Shown here: positions 12,776 through 23,419 of the stretch, piece by piece | Position numbering within the stretch: position 1 is the stretch's first letter | Layout: each line of letters starts with the position of its first letter | NCBI GenBank assembly: GCA_037576215.1 | Contig: JBANDB010000012.1 | Coordinates: forward strand, 2,232,001 to 2,296,000 | Direction: 5' to 3' | DNA: 64,000 bases | Source of the DNA: Armillaria gallica | Lineage: Eukaryota > Basidiomycota > Agaricomycetes > Agaricales > Physalacriaceae | Notes under the pieces: model-generated | Told to the model about the DNA's origin: nothing | Database searches by the model: none | The model's input: only the letters and a program-made list of their open reading frames with translations | Translations under genes and position numbers: made by a program

Positions 12776-13045
12776 TTAGGGCTTCCAAGGCGACGAAGCA
12801 GGACCTCCCACTCCAGCCTTAAGGTACACAGCGCTGCCGTTCTGCGCAATATAAAAGCAGTCTTCGAGGCGCATGCCGACCTTGCCCTCAATATACACCC
12901 CAGGCTCGTCTGAGAATGTATGTCCTGTCTAGAGGATGACGTTGCTCCCGCCGTTCAGGTATGGGTCCTCATGGACCTCTAAACCGATACCGTGTCCAAG
13001 GCGGTGTGTAAAATACTTTGCATACCCCGCTAGGCCGAGGCAAGA
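12776..13045 (-). pseudogene. 3' fragment of the M24 peptidase gene (copy 1)
   Basis: Close match to the last 90 codons or so of the peptidase gene at 16279-17528, ending with the same [10 protein letters not shown] terminus and a TAA at 12776-12778. Homology stops abruptly near 13045, about 100 bp before the 3' end of MLKL-like copy 2. The fragment therefore marks a rearrangement junction. It keeps the regions around the two C-terminal metal-binding glutamates but has no N-terminal domain. Confidence 0.8.
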
Positions 13046-13143
13046 CCAAAGGTGTTCACGTTCACGTTCTGGGCCAGATATGTCGGTCCTGAACTGAACT
13101 GAACTTCGGCAACACTAGTTGCCTAGGTATCGTCGAGAAAATG

Positions 13144-15417
13144 TCATGTCGTGGCTGACTTTTTAACTTCCCTGGTCGTGAAGAGATTGGGTAATTCGGA
13201 CAGATGTGACGACTTATCTGCTACATGGTGAGATACCCTGTGTTTATTTGTTGATGATGAGTTACGACTTACCAGCTTCCTCATGACAGTCTTCCCGCAA
13301 ACAACACAAATTTCATCGATGCGTGGTATCGTGTGCACAACAAGAGTGTTATCCAAGATGGCATGTGTAAGAGTTAGCTCCTCTCGCTGATATCCATCGC
13401 ATTGGTGATCACGGTATCGTCCAGTTTCGGTAACAGCATGGAATCGACGAACAGGCTGACGGCAGCACACATTACGGCGTACGAACGATCCGTATTCCTG
13501 CGAGATTTTGCGCAAGTCCGTGTCGCGACCAGCCGCTATCTTCCAACGAAGCTCCCGCCGAGGTTTAATCAGAGTTGCATTCGGTGGCTGAAATGAAGAT
13601 CCTGCCAAAGGGGTGTCCTCATCCACCCGTTCAAGCGAAATTGTAGTGTATGGGCGATCCGGTTCATCGTCTAATGATTCGTCAGTGGGAAACACAAGTA
13701 TAGACACTCATTTACCATAACGGATGTGATTAACGGTACGAAAGAGCTGCAGTCTCGCTATCAACCAGCAATTCGAGTCAAGCACACAGGAGTACTAACG
13801 TTAACACAGATGTCGTCCATCACATGTAAAAGTCTTAAATGGTCCTCAGGAGAGGCCAAGGTGGTTGAAAAGTTGGTCACTTCCGGACGGGTTACGAGTA
13901 CGACTCGGCCGCGGGAATCCCAAAGAATATCAAAGCTCTATCATCATGGCATTCGGTGATGAGTATCGATAAGGATATTGTTGTACTTACTTTGACACCT
14001 AGATCAATAAAAGGAACTTCTTGTTCCGACAGGTTGATCAGGGCACTCTGGTTGAGAATGAGTACAGAAAACCATGCATGCATGCAGCTGCCGCCTACTG
14101 ATATACCGTGAATCTGTTGATCATTTGTAAGTAGGTGAGACAGTTGATCACAAGGACCATATACACACCATTCTGGCACACATATACATAATTTCGTCAA
14201 CATCCTGGCGCATCCATGACAAGATGACACCTTCAACATGGTCCCTGATATCTGTATACTCCGTTAATTCCGCATTCACTCGAAGCAGGAGATTAATTAT
14301 ATCACCGAGATCATACACCAAGTATCGCGCTGCGCGCTCGTCAGAACTTGATATCTCGATAACGTGGGGTCGGTTGGGATGCCTACGAAACAGCTATCAG
14401 CCAAAATGCGCTAAATCTGAGTGTCACGTACATAACAGTCAATTCCGACTTGACTGCTGCTTCCCACACCTAACCACGACTTAATACCGACAGTCCAGAA
14501 TGAGGACGTGTTTCGCACCGATTTCGCTCTACAGCCTGTGAATATTTTGATAGCAACGGCCTTGCCATGCATTTCTGCTTTTTGAAGGCTATACCCTGGA
14601 CCATTGGTGATCTCTTCATAAAGTATGATATGACCTCCCGGTACGGTCTATAGGTTTTATGAGCACCCATTTCGGTTTTTTCCAGAAAAGCTTACATCTA
14701 CCAATGCTCCTTCGGACCTTGGAGCATGTTCTGAACGGTTCATAAGCACCATAGTATTATGTTCGATGCGCTGCACGGATCCGCAAATTTTGGTGCAGAT
14801 TTCTTCAAGCGAAAGTAGCTTCTTGATCTAAAACAATCGGTAAGGGACGAGGGTGTCAGGACTCAGGAGAGTATACTGCCTACTTGGAAAAGCGATAGAG
14901 TATTGTTAACCCGTTTGTCAAGGCGTTGCAAATTATCGTCGTATGATCGAGAATAAACGAAACATTGAATCCAATTCTTCTGTTTGTACTTTTCGACAGT
15001 TTCTTGGGCGTCGTGCAGATCCCTATTAGCACTCAGATAAAAACACCCTAAGGGAAAGAAGGACATACTCTACGAATTGCCGAATACTATCTAATAGTGC
15101 TGGCGTTATTTCCACACTCTGCAGATGCTTCGATAACGTGGAATGAGCTCGAAGGCACAGATTCGCGATCTCACGGGCAGTGCCAGCATTCTGCTGGCTC
15201 TGATATACTTTATCCAAGATGGAAAGCACGATATCCGTTGCTGGTTTAAGGGCTGGTACTGGGATTACTTCAGTAGCCGCCTAGCGGACCATCAGCAAAG
15301 ATAGTCACCTGATGAAATCTAGTAGTGAGTCTAGTGACCACGTACCTTTAGAACTTCCAGAGGCAGTATAGCAGTCTCGACACCCTTCTTCTTGACTAAG
15401 GTAAAGAACTTCGTCAT
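13144..15417 (-). pseudogene. MLKL-like copy 2: intact helical bundle, frameshifted kinase-like part
   Basis: Starts at the ATG at 15417 (MTKFFTLVKKKGVET). Exons 1-6 read cleanly. They cover the helical bundle (YQSQQNAGTAREIANLC, RDLHDAQETVEKYKQK, RLDKRVNNTLSLFQ) and the beginning of the kinase-like part, with the beta-3-like AVAIKIFTG and the motif VMHPNRPHVI. After MYMCARM, near 14145-14170, two 1-bp differences from copy 4 shift the frame, and a stop follows. The downstream part still shows QIHGISVGG in another frame, then the C-terminal RDTDLRKISQEYGSF and CVVCG. If transcribed, it would give a protein of roughly 300 aa with the bundle and little else. That could be a decoy or simply a pseudogene. 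Confidence 0.75.
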
Positions 15418-16183
15418 CAAATTGCCGTTCATGTACGATGTAGAGATGGTGGTAGTTGTGAAGAGGTTGTATGTGCTGTCGACAACAGCATGTCTAGCGT
15501 TGACCACATGTTCGGAGAAGGAACCGGTGCACATCAAAATGTAAACAAGGACAGCCCCTGCTGGTGATTGACGACACGCAAGTATGACGCATGCATGATT
15601 TTCATTGCTGGAGCTTGCTGCTCCGGCCGACCCTAGAAGGATGGATTGTCGTGCATCTTGCGACAAGCTAGATGTCGCGAACGATGTGATTACGCGAAGT
15701 ATGCGTTGGCACTTGCACTGGTGGTATCCTATAACGTTAGTGTTGATAAAGAGCATGGAAGTCACCGGAGGGTTAAGCCAAATATTTGAATGCATCCGCA
15801 AACTCCGGTATATTAGACACTGCTCCATGTCGACCGTGGAAGTGATACTGCGAGGGTGAATGTAGGTAGGCGCTGGTGTGAAGAGATGGCTTGCCGGTCG
15901 CCGTTGGGGGCCTGTGACGTTCACTGCACAGATATAGCTAAAGATGATTACAAGGACTGCTTGGCTGTGAACTAAGCGCCGAGCTTGATGATCCTCTCGA
16001 GTTTCGTACAAGGAGTTTTATCATTGCTCTGAAATGCTCGACAGACACGTAGCCAAGTTCCCGAGCGAATGGACTTATAGCCAGTGACTGTCCTCCCGGT
16101 ACTTTGCGTGTCCTTGACCTTGTCTTCTGACGATCAAATCGATGCTTCTTGTTATCTCTGATGAGGTGATTCCGACACTGCAT
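15418..16183 (-). repeat. Duplicated spacer upstream of MLKL-like copy 2
   Basis: This 5' flank is shared with 22680-23419 upstream of copy 3, including the element translating as PGGQSL near 16100 and a segment reading YILMCTG just upstream of exon 1. The reading frame of that segment is not conserved between copies, so I treat the block as 5' UTR and promoter, or as a decayed gene fragment, and not as coding. Confidence 0.5.
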
Positions 16184-16278
16184 TACTCAGTAAGTACTGA
16201 ACATTTGAATTTGAGGTCTTACATTGTACATACCATGCGTTTCGAGGAAAGAACGTCCGATATTGATCATATACTACC

Positions 16279-17528
16279 CTACGGCTTCCAAGGCGACGAA
16301 GCGGGACCTCCCACTCCCGCCGTAAGGTATACAGCGCTGCCGTTCTGCGCAATGTAAAAGCAATCTTCGAGGCGCACGCCGACCTTGCCCTCAATATACA
16401 CCCCAGGCTCGTCAGAGAAAGTATGTCCTGTTTGGAGGATGACCTCGCACCCGCCGTTCAGGTATGGATCTTCATGGACCTCCAAGCCGATCCCATGTCC
16501 AAGGCGGTGTGTAAAATACTTTGCATACCCAGCTAGGCCAAGAAAAAGCCTCGGGGCTTCGTCGACGCGCTTGGCGACCACACCTGCATGGGCGGTCTGA
16601 AATGCGATATTCTGAGCGGAGTGGACAAAGTTCCATATTTGAATATGGGTGTCGGGAATGGTGGAAGCGGGTAGGGCGAGTGTGCGAGTGACATCGCTCC
16701 AATAACCGTGCAAGGAGGCAGTGCAGTCGAACAAGGCAAAATCGTCGGGGCCAAGGCGGCGGTCAGTGCCGCTTCCATGAGGAAGGGCGGCGTTTTCTGG
16801 GCGGGATGAGATGGGGAACAGAGGATATTAAATTAAGGCGCGTACCTCCAAATAAGGTTAGGCAACCGCCGTCTTTGAGGCCGGCGTCGGCAAGGGCGCG
16901 TGCAACGAGTTGTCGGGCATCGGACTCGCGGATGCCGATATGCATATGCTTGTGTGTATGTCGGATGGCCAGAAGTGTAGCCTATGGGCGGGTTAGTATT
17001 GCAGTATTTGTAATCAAAGCATGCAGACCTCGTTGGCACATTTCAACAACTCCAGCTCTCCCTGACTTGTGTTCCCGTAGCTGCTTGATCCCTGTAGGCG
17101 CAGCAACCACCGTAGCCTTTGGGAATGCCGTTCATAGCCCGTCAACGACGAAATGACGGATACTTCCGTCCACAAACACCGTCCCCTCGATATCAGGTAG
17201 CTGCTTATACGGAATCTCATCTTCTGTCCACTCCACCCAGTCCACACCAGACGGAATCGAAAGCAGCCTCGCGCGCGTGCCTTCGAATTTAGGTGTCAGG
17301 ACCGTCACCCGGGAAGAGGAATCCACGATGAGCAGCAGAGGTCTCTCGGAGAGGTGCCAGTGCGAAGACAAGACGTTGGCATAGTAGAGAGCGCTTGCAC
17401 TGAGTTCGGCAATGTATGCAGAGGCATTGAGCACAGTGAGAGTCTCGCCAAGAGCAGAGGCGGGCATGGTTCTCTGAGGCGGGGAGTGGGCCAAGATGGG
17501 AGCAGTGGGAGGCCGCCTTGCTCGTCAA
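16279..17528 (-). pseudogene. M24 Xaa-Pro aminopeptidase-type gene, copy 2; catalytic exons intact, 5' part broken
   Basis: M24B peptidases are dinuclear-metal enzymes that remove N-terminal residues next to proline. The gene begins at the ATG at 17528 (MTSKAASHCSHLGPLPASE) with a creatinase N-terminal-like domain (LSERPLLLIVD, DGSIRHFVVDGL). The catalytic part is whole over 16279-16990, with all five metal ligands visible: the two Asp of LFDCTASLHGYWSDVTRT, the His of HRLGHGIGL, the Glu of FSDEPGVY and the Glu of VRLEDCF. The 5' half has three lesions: a 1-bp loss near 17450, a TGA at 17132-17134 where copies 3 and 4 have CGA/CGG, and a 2-bp loss near 17055. No full-length enzyme can be made. 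It is head-to-tail with MLKL-like copy 2, as in units 3 and 4. Confidence 0.8.
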
Positions 17529-17529
17529 T

Positions 17530-17880
17530 TTAAGTAGACGTTATGGGTAAGCTGATAGACAAGCTGCTATGAGACCAAGACAGAGCAGATACCATCCCTT
17601 CCGTGTGACTTGGGGCGGCGACGCTTCGATCTTGCTTTCGGAACCCATGGAAGAACGTCAAGAATCGGCCCGAACACCCGGAGTACGTGTGCCGCAAATA
17701 CCGGCCCGAAACTCTCCTCCCGCCACAATCACCGCGCGCCCTCGACTCAGAGTCACCCATCTCTACCCATCTCTACCCTCTGAATACCCTCATTACAACA
17801 GCCGGCCGAACTGACTGTCACTGAACGGCAACTGGCAGCCCACGAGCATCCGGCCCATTTTACCGCGTCAACGGGACAGT
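17530..17880. repeat. Duplicated block upstream of the M24 copies (copy next to unit 2)
   Basis: The sequence next to the peptidase start is shared, in the orientation set by the peptidase, with 21140-21333 and 28600-28795, and with an orphan copy at 26440-26615. A diagnostic stretch on the plus strand reads gcttcgatcttgctttcgga, followed by acccatggaag. Further out, the block shares a gcgtcaacgggacagtg element with 22990-23010 and 28470-28485. No conserved reading frame was found, so it is probably promoter or intergenic sequence carried along in the duplications. Confidence 0.6.
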
Positions 17881-17984
17881 GTTACAGTGATGCGTTCAAG
17901 TATTCAAAGTCCGTAAAGGTTGCATGGTTTCTGTCTCTGTGGAATGGATCTATTGATCATCGATCTTGTTGGTGCAGCTTAATC

Positions 17985-18215
17985 ATCCGGCGAATTCCAT
18001 GCACTTCGTATCAAATTTAAAGCCTTAGCATACCTCACTGCATATTCAACACAATCATACCTCAAGCGACTAATGCACCTATTGTCCGTCTGTCGCAAGA
18101 GGCATGACAATCTATCCTCCTAGGGGTGCCGATAACACCAAGCTTTAACAACACATAATTGCGTCAATTACCAGCAGGGGCCGTGTTTCATTATTTTTGA
18201 CGTACTTAGAGTTCT
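17985..18215 (+). pseudogene. MLKL-like 5' relic (fifth copy)
   Basis: Shares the 5' flank of the MLKL-like genes: gcgaattccatgcac near 17990 (as at 10695), the segment caagcgacta near 18065 (as at 30298), and ctaggggtgccg near 18120 (as at 30366). Homology ends near 18215, before exon 1, so no coding sequence remains. It shows that at least one further unit once existed or was begun here. Confidence 0.7.
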
Positions 18216-19475
18216 GCCCTCCCACAATACGCGGATTTCCATTCCTCCTGGACGACACCTCTTTTGAGCCTAGTCTGACAGCAACGCTGGATGACTGTTA
18301 CTCGTCATCCTTTGAATCCCAACGCGGTCTCCCCCAGTTCATCGCTATCGCTTAGGCTCCCGCCGACTGACTCTGATTTCCGCCCAATCTTTCAATAGGC
18401 TGCTAGTACTAATTCAGGCCATCATGACCATGCCTCTTCGTCAAGACAGGAACTCCCAGAATCATCTTTTCCCCGCTGCCGCGGATGCTATGGGAGACTA
18501 CATCTAATTATCCAACTGTTTTTATCTTCCCACAATGGGAGTGAATTTCCTGGCCGATCCAACGTCTTTTGTATCTTTCACTATTCACAGTGCTTGAGGT
18601 CTCTGTTACCGCAGCGTTGTGAGATTTTTGTCATCCCGCCTGTCCCACACATACCGTTGGGTCGACCTATCACCTCGATGATTAGAACGGCGGCGTTGTG
18701 AGGTCAACCACGTAAATGCTTAATGGCGCAGAATTACTACCCGCTCGCTTGGTAAATTTGACCATACAAATGTGATCCCTACCTCCGTATTCACTGCACG
18801 AGTGTGTTTCTCCCGATCGCTTTTCGACGAGCTTTGATGCATCTGCGAAGATGTCGTGGCTGTTTTGCGGTCAGTCTCATAGTTCTTTTCCCTCATTGTG
18901 TCTGTCCCGACTCATTCCTTTCCTCTATTGTTTAATGGATCATCTATTCGTTTATAGCGCTATTTTGACTAGGTGCTTATTATACCGGCATTCAAAGCCA
19001 CATTTCAAGGGGAGGTCACCAACTCTCGCAACGTCTCTGGTTCATCCTACCTGCTTCTCTTTTGTCGAACAAAGTAGGCTCCCGTTGGATTTTCGCTCGT
19101 TTTGGCTACTACCTCGATATCAACAACACTGGTGCAATTCGCTTCTTACGAGAGCATCATACATCGGAAGCAAAAGATTTGATAGCGAATTGATAGTAAA
19201 TTCCCCGCAGAACGGGTGACAGATATAACACAAAAAAGAGAGGAAATGAATGTGGCGACTGGATACAGCAATCAATAAACCAAAGAAGAGCCGAGCGGGT
19301 AGAAAAGAGGAATGAGTGTGCAGTTTTTTTGGTGTCCATCGAATAGATAAAGGATAGTAAGGATCGTGTAAATGAGGGATAGGTGAAATGAACATGCAGA
19401 AGATTTGTAGGGCAAGAAGTCAAGGTTATGGAGGCTATCGTGAGCATAGACTAATCGTACTGGCCTGACCAGGCC
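18216..19475. other. No supported gene; probably partly 3' UTR of the minus-strand gene that follows
   Basis: A 122-codon ORF at 18851-19219 (plus) has no recognisable domain and overlaps two minus-strand ORFs. I find no splice-supported gene. The last few hundred bases are the likely 3' UTR and terminator of the Cys/His-rich gene at 19476-20311. Confidence 0.35.
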
Positions 19476-20311
19476 TCAGGCGCCTCCGTGAATCGCATTC
19501 GGCGAATAATGCTGGTATTCGAAACTCTCGTCTGTCGCGCCGCCGTCTGGCAGACGAGCATAGGAGGAGTTAATGAGATGGTCCGGGTATTGAACGAAGT
19601 AACCGTCTGAGCTATAATCTTGGGTCTGAATGGTGTACGATTGAGTGATGGATGGTGTGCTATGGGCCGAAGAAGAGGACAAGGGTGTAAGAGTAGGGGA
19701 ATGTCCTCCGTAGCACCACCGGAACGGCCGAATGCATGGGGACTGACGAAAAGGGAGGAAATAGGCGCCGGGTGAGACCTGCGTCAGCGGTGTGGGAATC
19801 AATGGAAGAAGAGGACATGGAACTTGGCGTGTATGTTCCATCGATGACGTCGTTGGAAAAGCCGGTCGCGCGTTGGAAGAAAGATCACTGTTGTCCGGAG
19901 AATGGTCCAATACGTTCCATGGTTCTGCAGAACAATACAAGTTATCGATAGCGACATGGTCGGAAAGCCAAGTTCCACACGTGCAACGCTGTGTCAGAGG
20001 TGTCTATAGCGTAGGCTGCATGAGCTTAAGCTACCATCAGTGGGGAACAGCATACCTTTTGAACATATGCCGCACACTGAGTCGCGGGATAGTGATTGAC
20101 AACCATCGAAACATAGTCGACATGGGCGTGAATACCGTGTCCACACGCACCGCAGATGTACTGAGAGTGTGTGAGCATGGTAGCACTGAAGGAAGATAAA
20201 ACCCACCTGATCTAGCAGCGTCGGCGCGAACCATGAACACTGACAGCCTTCATGGATGTTGTCGATGGGCTGGACGCACTGTCCTCTGGATGGTATGCTC
20301 GCTGAAGACAT
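19476..20311 (-). CDS. Cys/His-rich putative zinc-binding protein, intact, 3 exons
   Basis: The ATG at 20311 opens MSSASIPSRGQCVQPIDNI. Two short introns give a continuous frame with a compact metal-binding-looking core: GCQCSWFAPTLLDQ, then ICGACGHGIHAHVDYVSMVV, AAYVQK and RCTCGTWLSDHVAIDNLY. The paired CxC, CxxC and CxC with the HxxH-like GIHAH suggest a zinc site. From memory, proteins with this core occur widely in Agaricomycetes without an assigned function. The C-terminal 140 residues or so are low-complexity and rich in Ser, Thr, Pro and Tyr. The gene sits unbroken between MLKL/M24 units 2 and 3, so it has either been kept by selection or was inserted after the duplications. Confidence 0.7.
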
Positions 20312-20900
20312 TGGGAAAATGCTGAATGGTGTGATGGCTGAGTTCGCCTCGGTGCATTTTTAAAGAGATGCCATACTACTCTTTTATACAAGACCAGCAT
20401 AATACACAAGGGAGTCAAGTGTTCACAGCAAGCGCTGCGAATCGAAGCCAGCCATCGAAAACGAGTCGATCGGTGATAGGATTTGGGGGAAGGCCCTCGA
20501 AAACTTGTCCAATGAAAATAACCAATTTCATTTAGAGCATTTAGAAGCTGCTACGGTGTGAATCTCCGGAGGTTATCTTCATACGCCGCCGTCGTGTCGG
20601 GGGTTTCAGGACTTTGCATGCCGGGGGTAGAATGAGGTATAGCCCTATATTTCTCCCTGAGATAACAGGAGGTCCAGTGGGTAGAATAATAGCCTTACAT
20701 TCGAAGTAATGCGTGTTTGCGATTCCGTGAGAATGATTGAACAAGGTTTCAGGACATTGAAAGCCGAAGGTTTGGCGCGTACAATATAGTTGCGATTAAC
20801 TTGCGTATGTCAACACACTGCATTATGGATAAATCTGTGAAAAAGTGCCGTGCTCTGACAAAAGTCATCAAAAACTCCCGATAGATCTGTGGAATCCACC

Positions 20901-21005
20901 CTTCGAAGACATTAGCTCCGAAGACACCCAACGCTTCGAATATATGCACAGCTTCGAATACACACACAGCTTTGAATATATGCAAGGCTTCGAATACATC
21001 CAACA
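20901..21005. repeat. 18-bp minisatellite, about six units
   Basis: Tandem units resembling cttcgaatatatgcacag run from 20901. The first unit is 15 bp and the next five are 18 bp, with later units drifting. The 18-bp period keeps frame and would translate as repeats of SFEYMH/T on the plus strand, but the surrounding ORF is not conserved in the other units. It lies at the upstream edge of unit 3. Confidence 0.8.
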
Positions 21006-21139
21006 CACCATCCACGCCCTGGTGACTTGCCGAGAAACCATTGCCCAGCCTAGAGACTCACGATGGGTGGTCATACCTCTTATGACAGGCGCTCATGTAG
21101 GGAATGAAGTCGGCGTGAATCTGACATACTTGTGGGGTG

Positions 21140-21333
21140 GTATGGTGTGTGTACCAGCGCCAGGTCCCAATGGTGGCAGACGCAAGAGTTGTTTGCGGCA
21201 GATCCGGGCCGGTGCTTCACTCTCTTCTAAAAACAATCGTCGCCCCGAGCTCCGCGGAAGGGATGGTACCTACTCTGTCTTGGACTCATGGCAGCCCGTC
21301 TGTTAACTTACCCATCGCGCCAAGCCTAAACTG
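21140..21333. repeat. Duplicated block upstream of M24 copy 3
   Basis: Shares ggaagggatggta and a following tctgtcttgg(a/t)ctcat with the blocks at 28700-28745 and, on the reverse strand, 17570-17600. It directly precedes the peptidase start at 21334 and is best read as the ancestral peptidase promoter region. Confidence 0.6.
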
Positions 21334-22502
21334 ATGAGCAAGACATCTTCCTATTGCTCCCGTCTAGGCCCACTCTCCACCTCTGAGTTCCACGCACGCC
21401 TCTCCATCCTCGGCGAATCCCTCACCGCCCTCAGTCCCTCTTCATACATCGCCGAACCTAGTGTCTCGTCCTCGCACTTGCCCCTCTCTGAAAGATTCTA
21501 CTGCTTATTGTAGATGCCTCTGCGCGGGTGACGGTCCTGACGCCAAATTTTGAAGGCACGCGTTGCTCTCAATTTCGTCTGACGTAGAGTGGGTGGAGTG
21601 GGTGGAGAGTGAGATTCCATACAAGCAGCTGCCTGATATCGAAGGGATGGTGTTTGTGGATGGGAGTATCCGTCATTTCATCGTCGACGGGCTACGAACG
21701 GGGTTCCCAAAGGCTACAGTGACTGCTGCGCCTACAGAGATCAGGCAGCTGCAGGCACGCAAGTCGAAGGAGAGCTGGAGTTGTTGAAATATGCCAACGA
21801 GGTGTGTATGCTTCGATTACAAATACTGGGATACTAAAACACCCACAGGACACACTTCTAGCCATCCGGCATACACACAAGCAAATGCACATCGGCATCC
21901 ACGAATCCGATGCTCGACAACTCGTCGCCCGTGCCTTTGCCGACACCGGCCTCAAAGACGGCGGTTGCCTAACCCTATTTGGAGCTACGTGCCTTTAATC
22001 CCCCGCTCCCCATCTTATCCTACTCAGAAAACGCCGCCCTTCCTCATGGAAGCGACACCGACGACTTTGCCTTGTTCGACTGCACCGCCTCCTTGCACGG
22101 CTAGCGACGTCACTCGCATATTCGCCCTACCCACTTCTACCATCCCCGACACCCATATCCAGATATGGAACTTTGTCCACTTGATTCTGCATATCACCTC
22201 TCAGACTGCCCATGCGGGTATGTTCGCTAAGCGCGTCGACGAAGCCCCGAGGCTTTTCCTCGGCCTAGCGGGGTATGCGAAGTACTTTACGCACCGTGTA
22301 TCAGCTTAGAAGTCCACGAAGATCCGTATTTGAACGGCGGGAGCGACGTCGTCCTCCAGACAGGACGTACTTTTCAAGACGAGTCGGGAGTATGTATCGA
22401 GGGCAAGGTTGGCGTGCGCTTCGAAGACTGCTTTATATTGCGCAGAACGGCAGCGCGGTGTACCTTACGGCGGGAGTAGGAGGACTCGCTTCGTCGCCTT
22501 GA
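21334..22502 (+). pseudogene. M24 peptidase copy 3, heavily broken
   Basis: Starts at the ATG at 21334 (MSKTSSYCSRLGPLSTSEFH). Relative to copy 2 it lacks the seven or so codons encoding ALYYANV and has a 1-bp loss after LSER, near 21493. Both lesions are shared with copy 4. Private lesions are a 1-bp loss near 21767, loss of the segment carrying the catalytic His around 22300 (HRLGHGIGL reduced to HRVSA) and a TGA two codons before the usual end (TGG to TGA). It cannot encode an active enzyme. Confidence 0.8.
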
Positions 22503-23419
22503 AAGCCTTAGAGTCTAAGGTTACGGCGACTTTCCTTCGATACTGGACGTTCTTTCTGGAAGCGCAAGGCAAGTACAGTGTAAGACCTCAAATTCAAACG
22601 AGTACTTACTGAGTACTCCAGTGTCCAACTCGCCACATCAGAGAATCAAGCGCATTATTAGATATTACATACATCATCAATCTGATCATCACACGAAAAG
22701 GTTAAAGGCTCGCAAAGCACCGGGTGGACAGTCGTTGACCATATCGGCGCTCGGCCCTTCCATTCGCCCCGACGGGAATCTGGCTACCTGTCTGTTGAAC
22801 ATTCTAGCGCAACGATCGAGACACCCTGTACGAAACTCGGGAACGTCTCAAGTTCAGCGCTTCGTTCGCACCCAAGCAGTTTTTGCAATCGTCTCCAGCC
22901 ATTTCTGTGCGGGCGAGCCTCACAGGTCTCCCAACGGCGACCGGCAAGTCATCCTTTCACCAGCACCAGTCTACATTCAATCTTGTAGTATCCCGTCGAC
23001 GGGACAGTGACCAATATACTGAAGCTTGTAGGGGCATTTAAGTGTCCAGCTTAAACCTTAGACTCCGCCGAATTCCAAGCTCCTTATAGAATCTAATGAT
23101 GCAGGATACTTCCAGTGCAAGTTCCAACGCATACATTGCGTTCCAACGTCGTTCGCGTCATCTAGCTTGTTGCAAGATACACGACAATCCATCCTTCTAG
23201 GGCCGCTGGGAGCAGCAGCTTCAGCAATGAAAATTACGTATGCGTCATACTTGCGTGTCGTCAATCATCAGCAGGGGGCTGTCCTTATTTACATTTTGAT
23301 GTGCACCGGTTCCTTCTCTGAACATGTGGTCAAAGCCGGGTATGCTGTTTTCGGCAGCACGTACAACCTCTTCTTCCACAACTACCACCATCTCTGCAGG
23401 ATAGACGAACGGCGATTAG
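22503..23419 (+). repeat. Duplicated spacer upstream of MLKL-like copy 3
   Basis: Matches the spacer of unit 2 (15418-16183, reverse strand) over much of its length, including the PGGQSL element near 22727 and the YILMCTG segment near 23290. Unit 4 keeps only the part nearest exon 1. There is no consistent ORF. Confidence 0.55.

Noticed and set aside
15418..16011. A long minus-strand ORF containing YILMCTG upstream of and in frame with MLKL-like copy 2, considered as an N-terminal extension
   Set aside because: The same DNA is present in copies 1, 3 and 4, but the frame relative to exon 1 is not kept, while the ATG before KFFTLVKK is conserved in copies 2-4.
20901..21005. Regular 18-bp repeats considered as a CRISPR-like array
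   Set aside because: The units are directly adjacent with no spacers and the genome is eukaryotic; it is a minisatellite.
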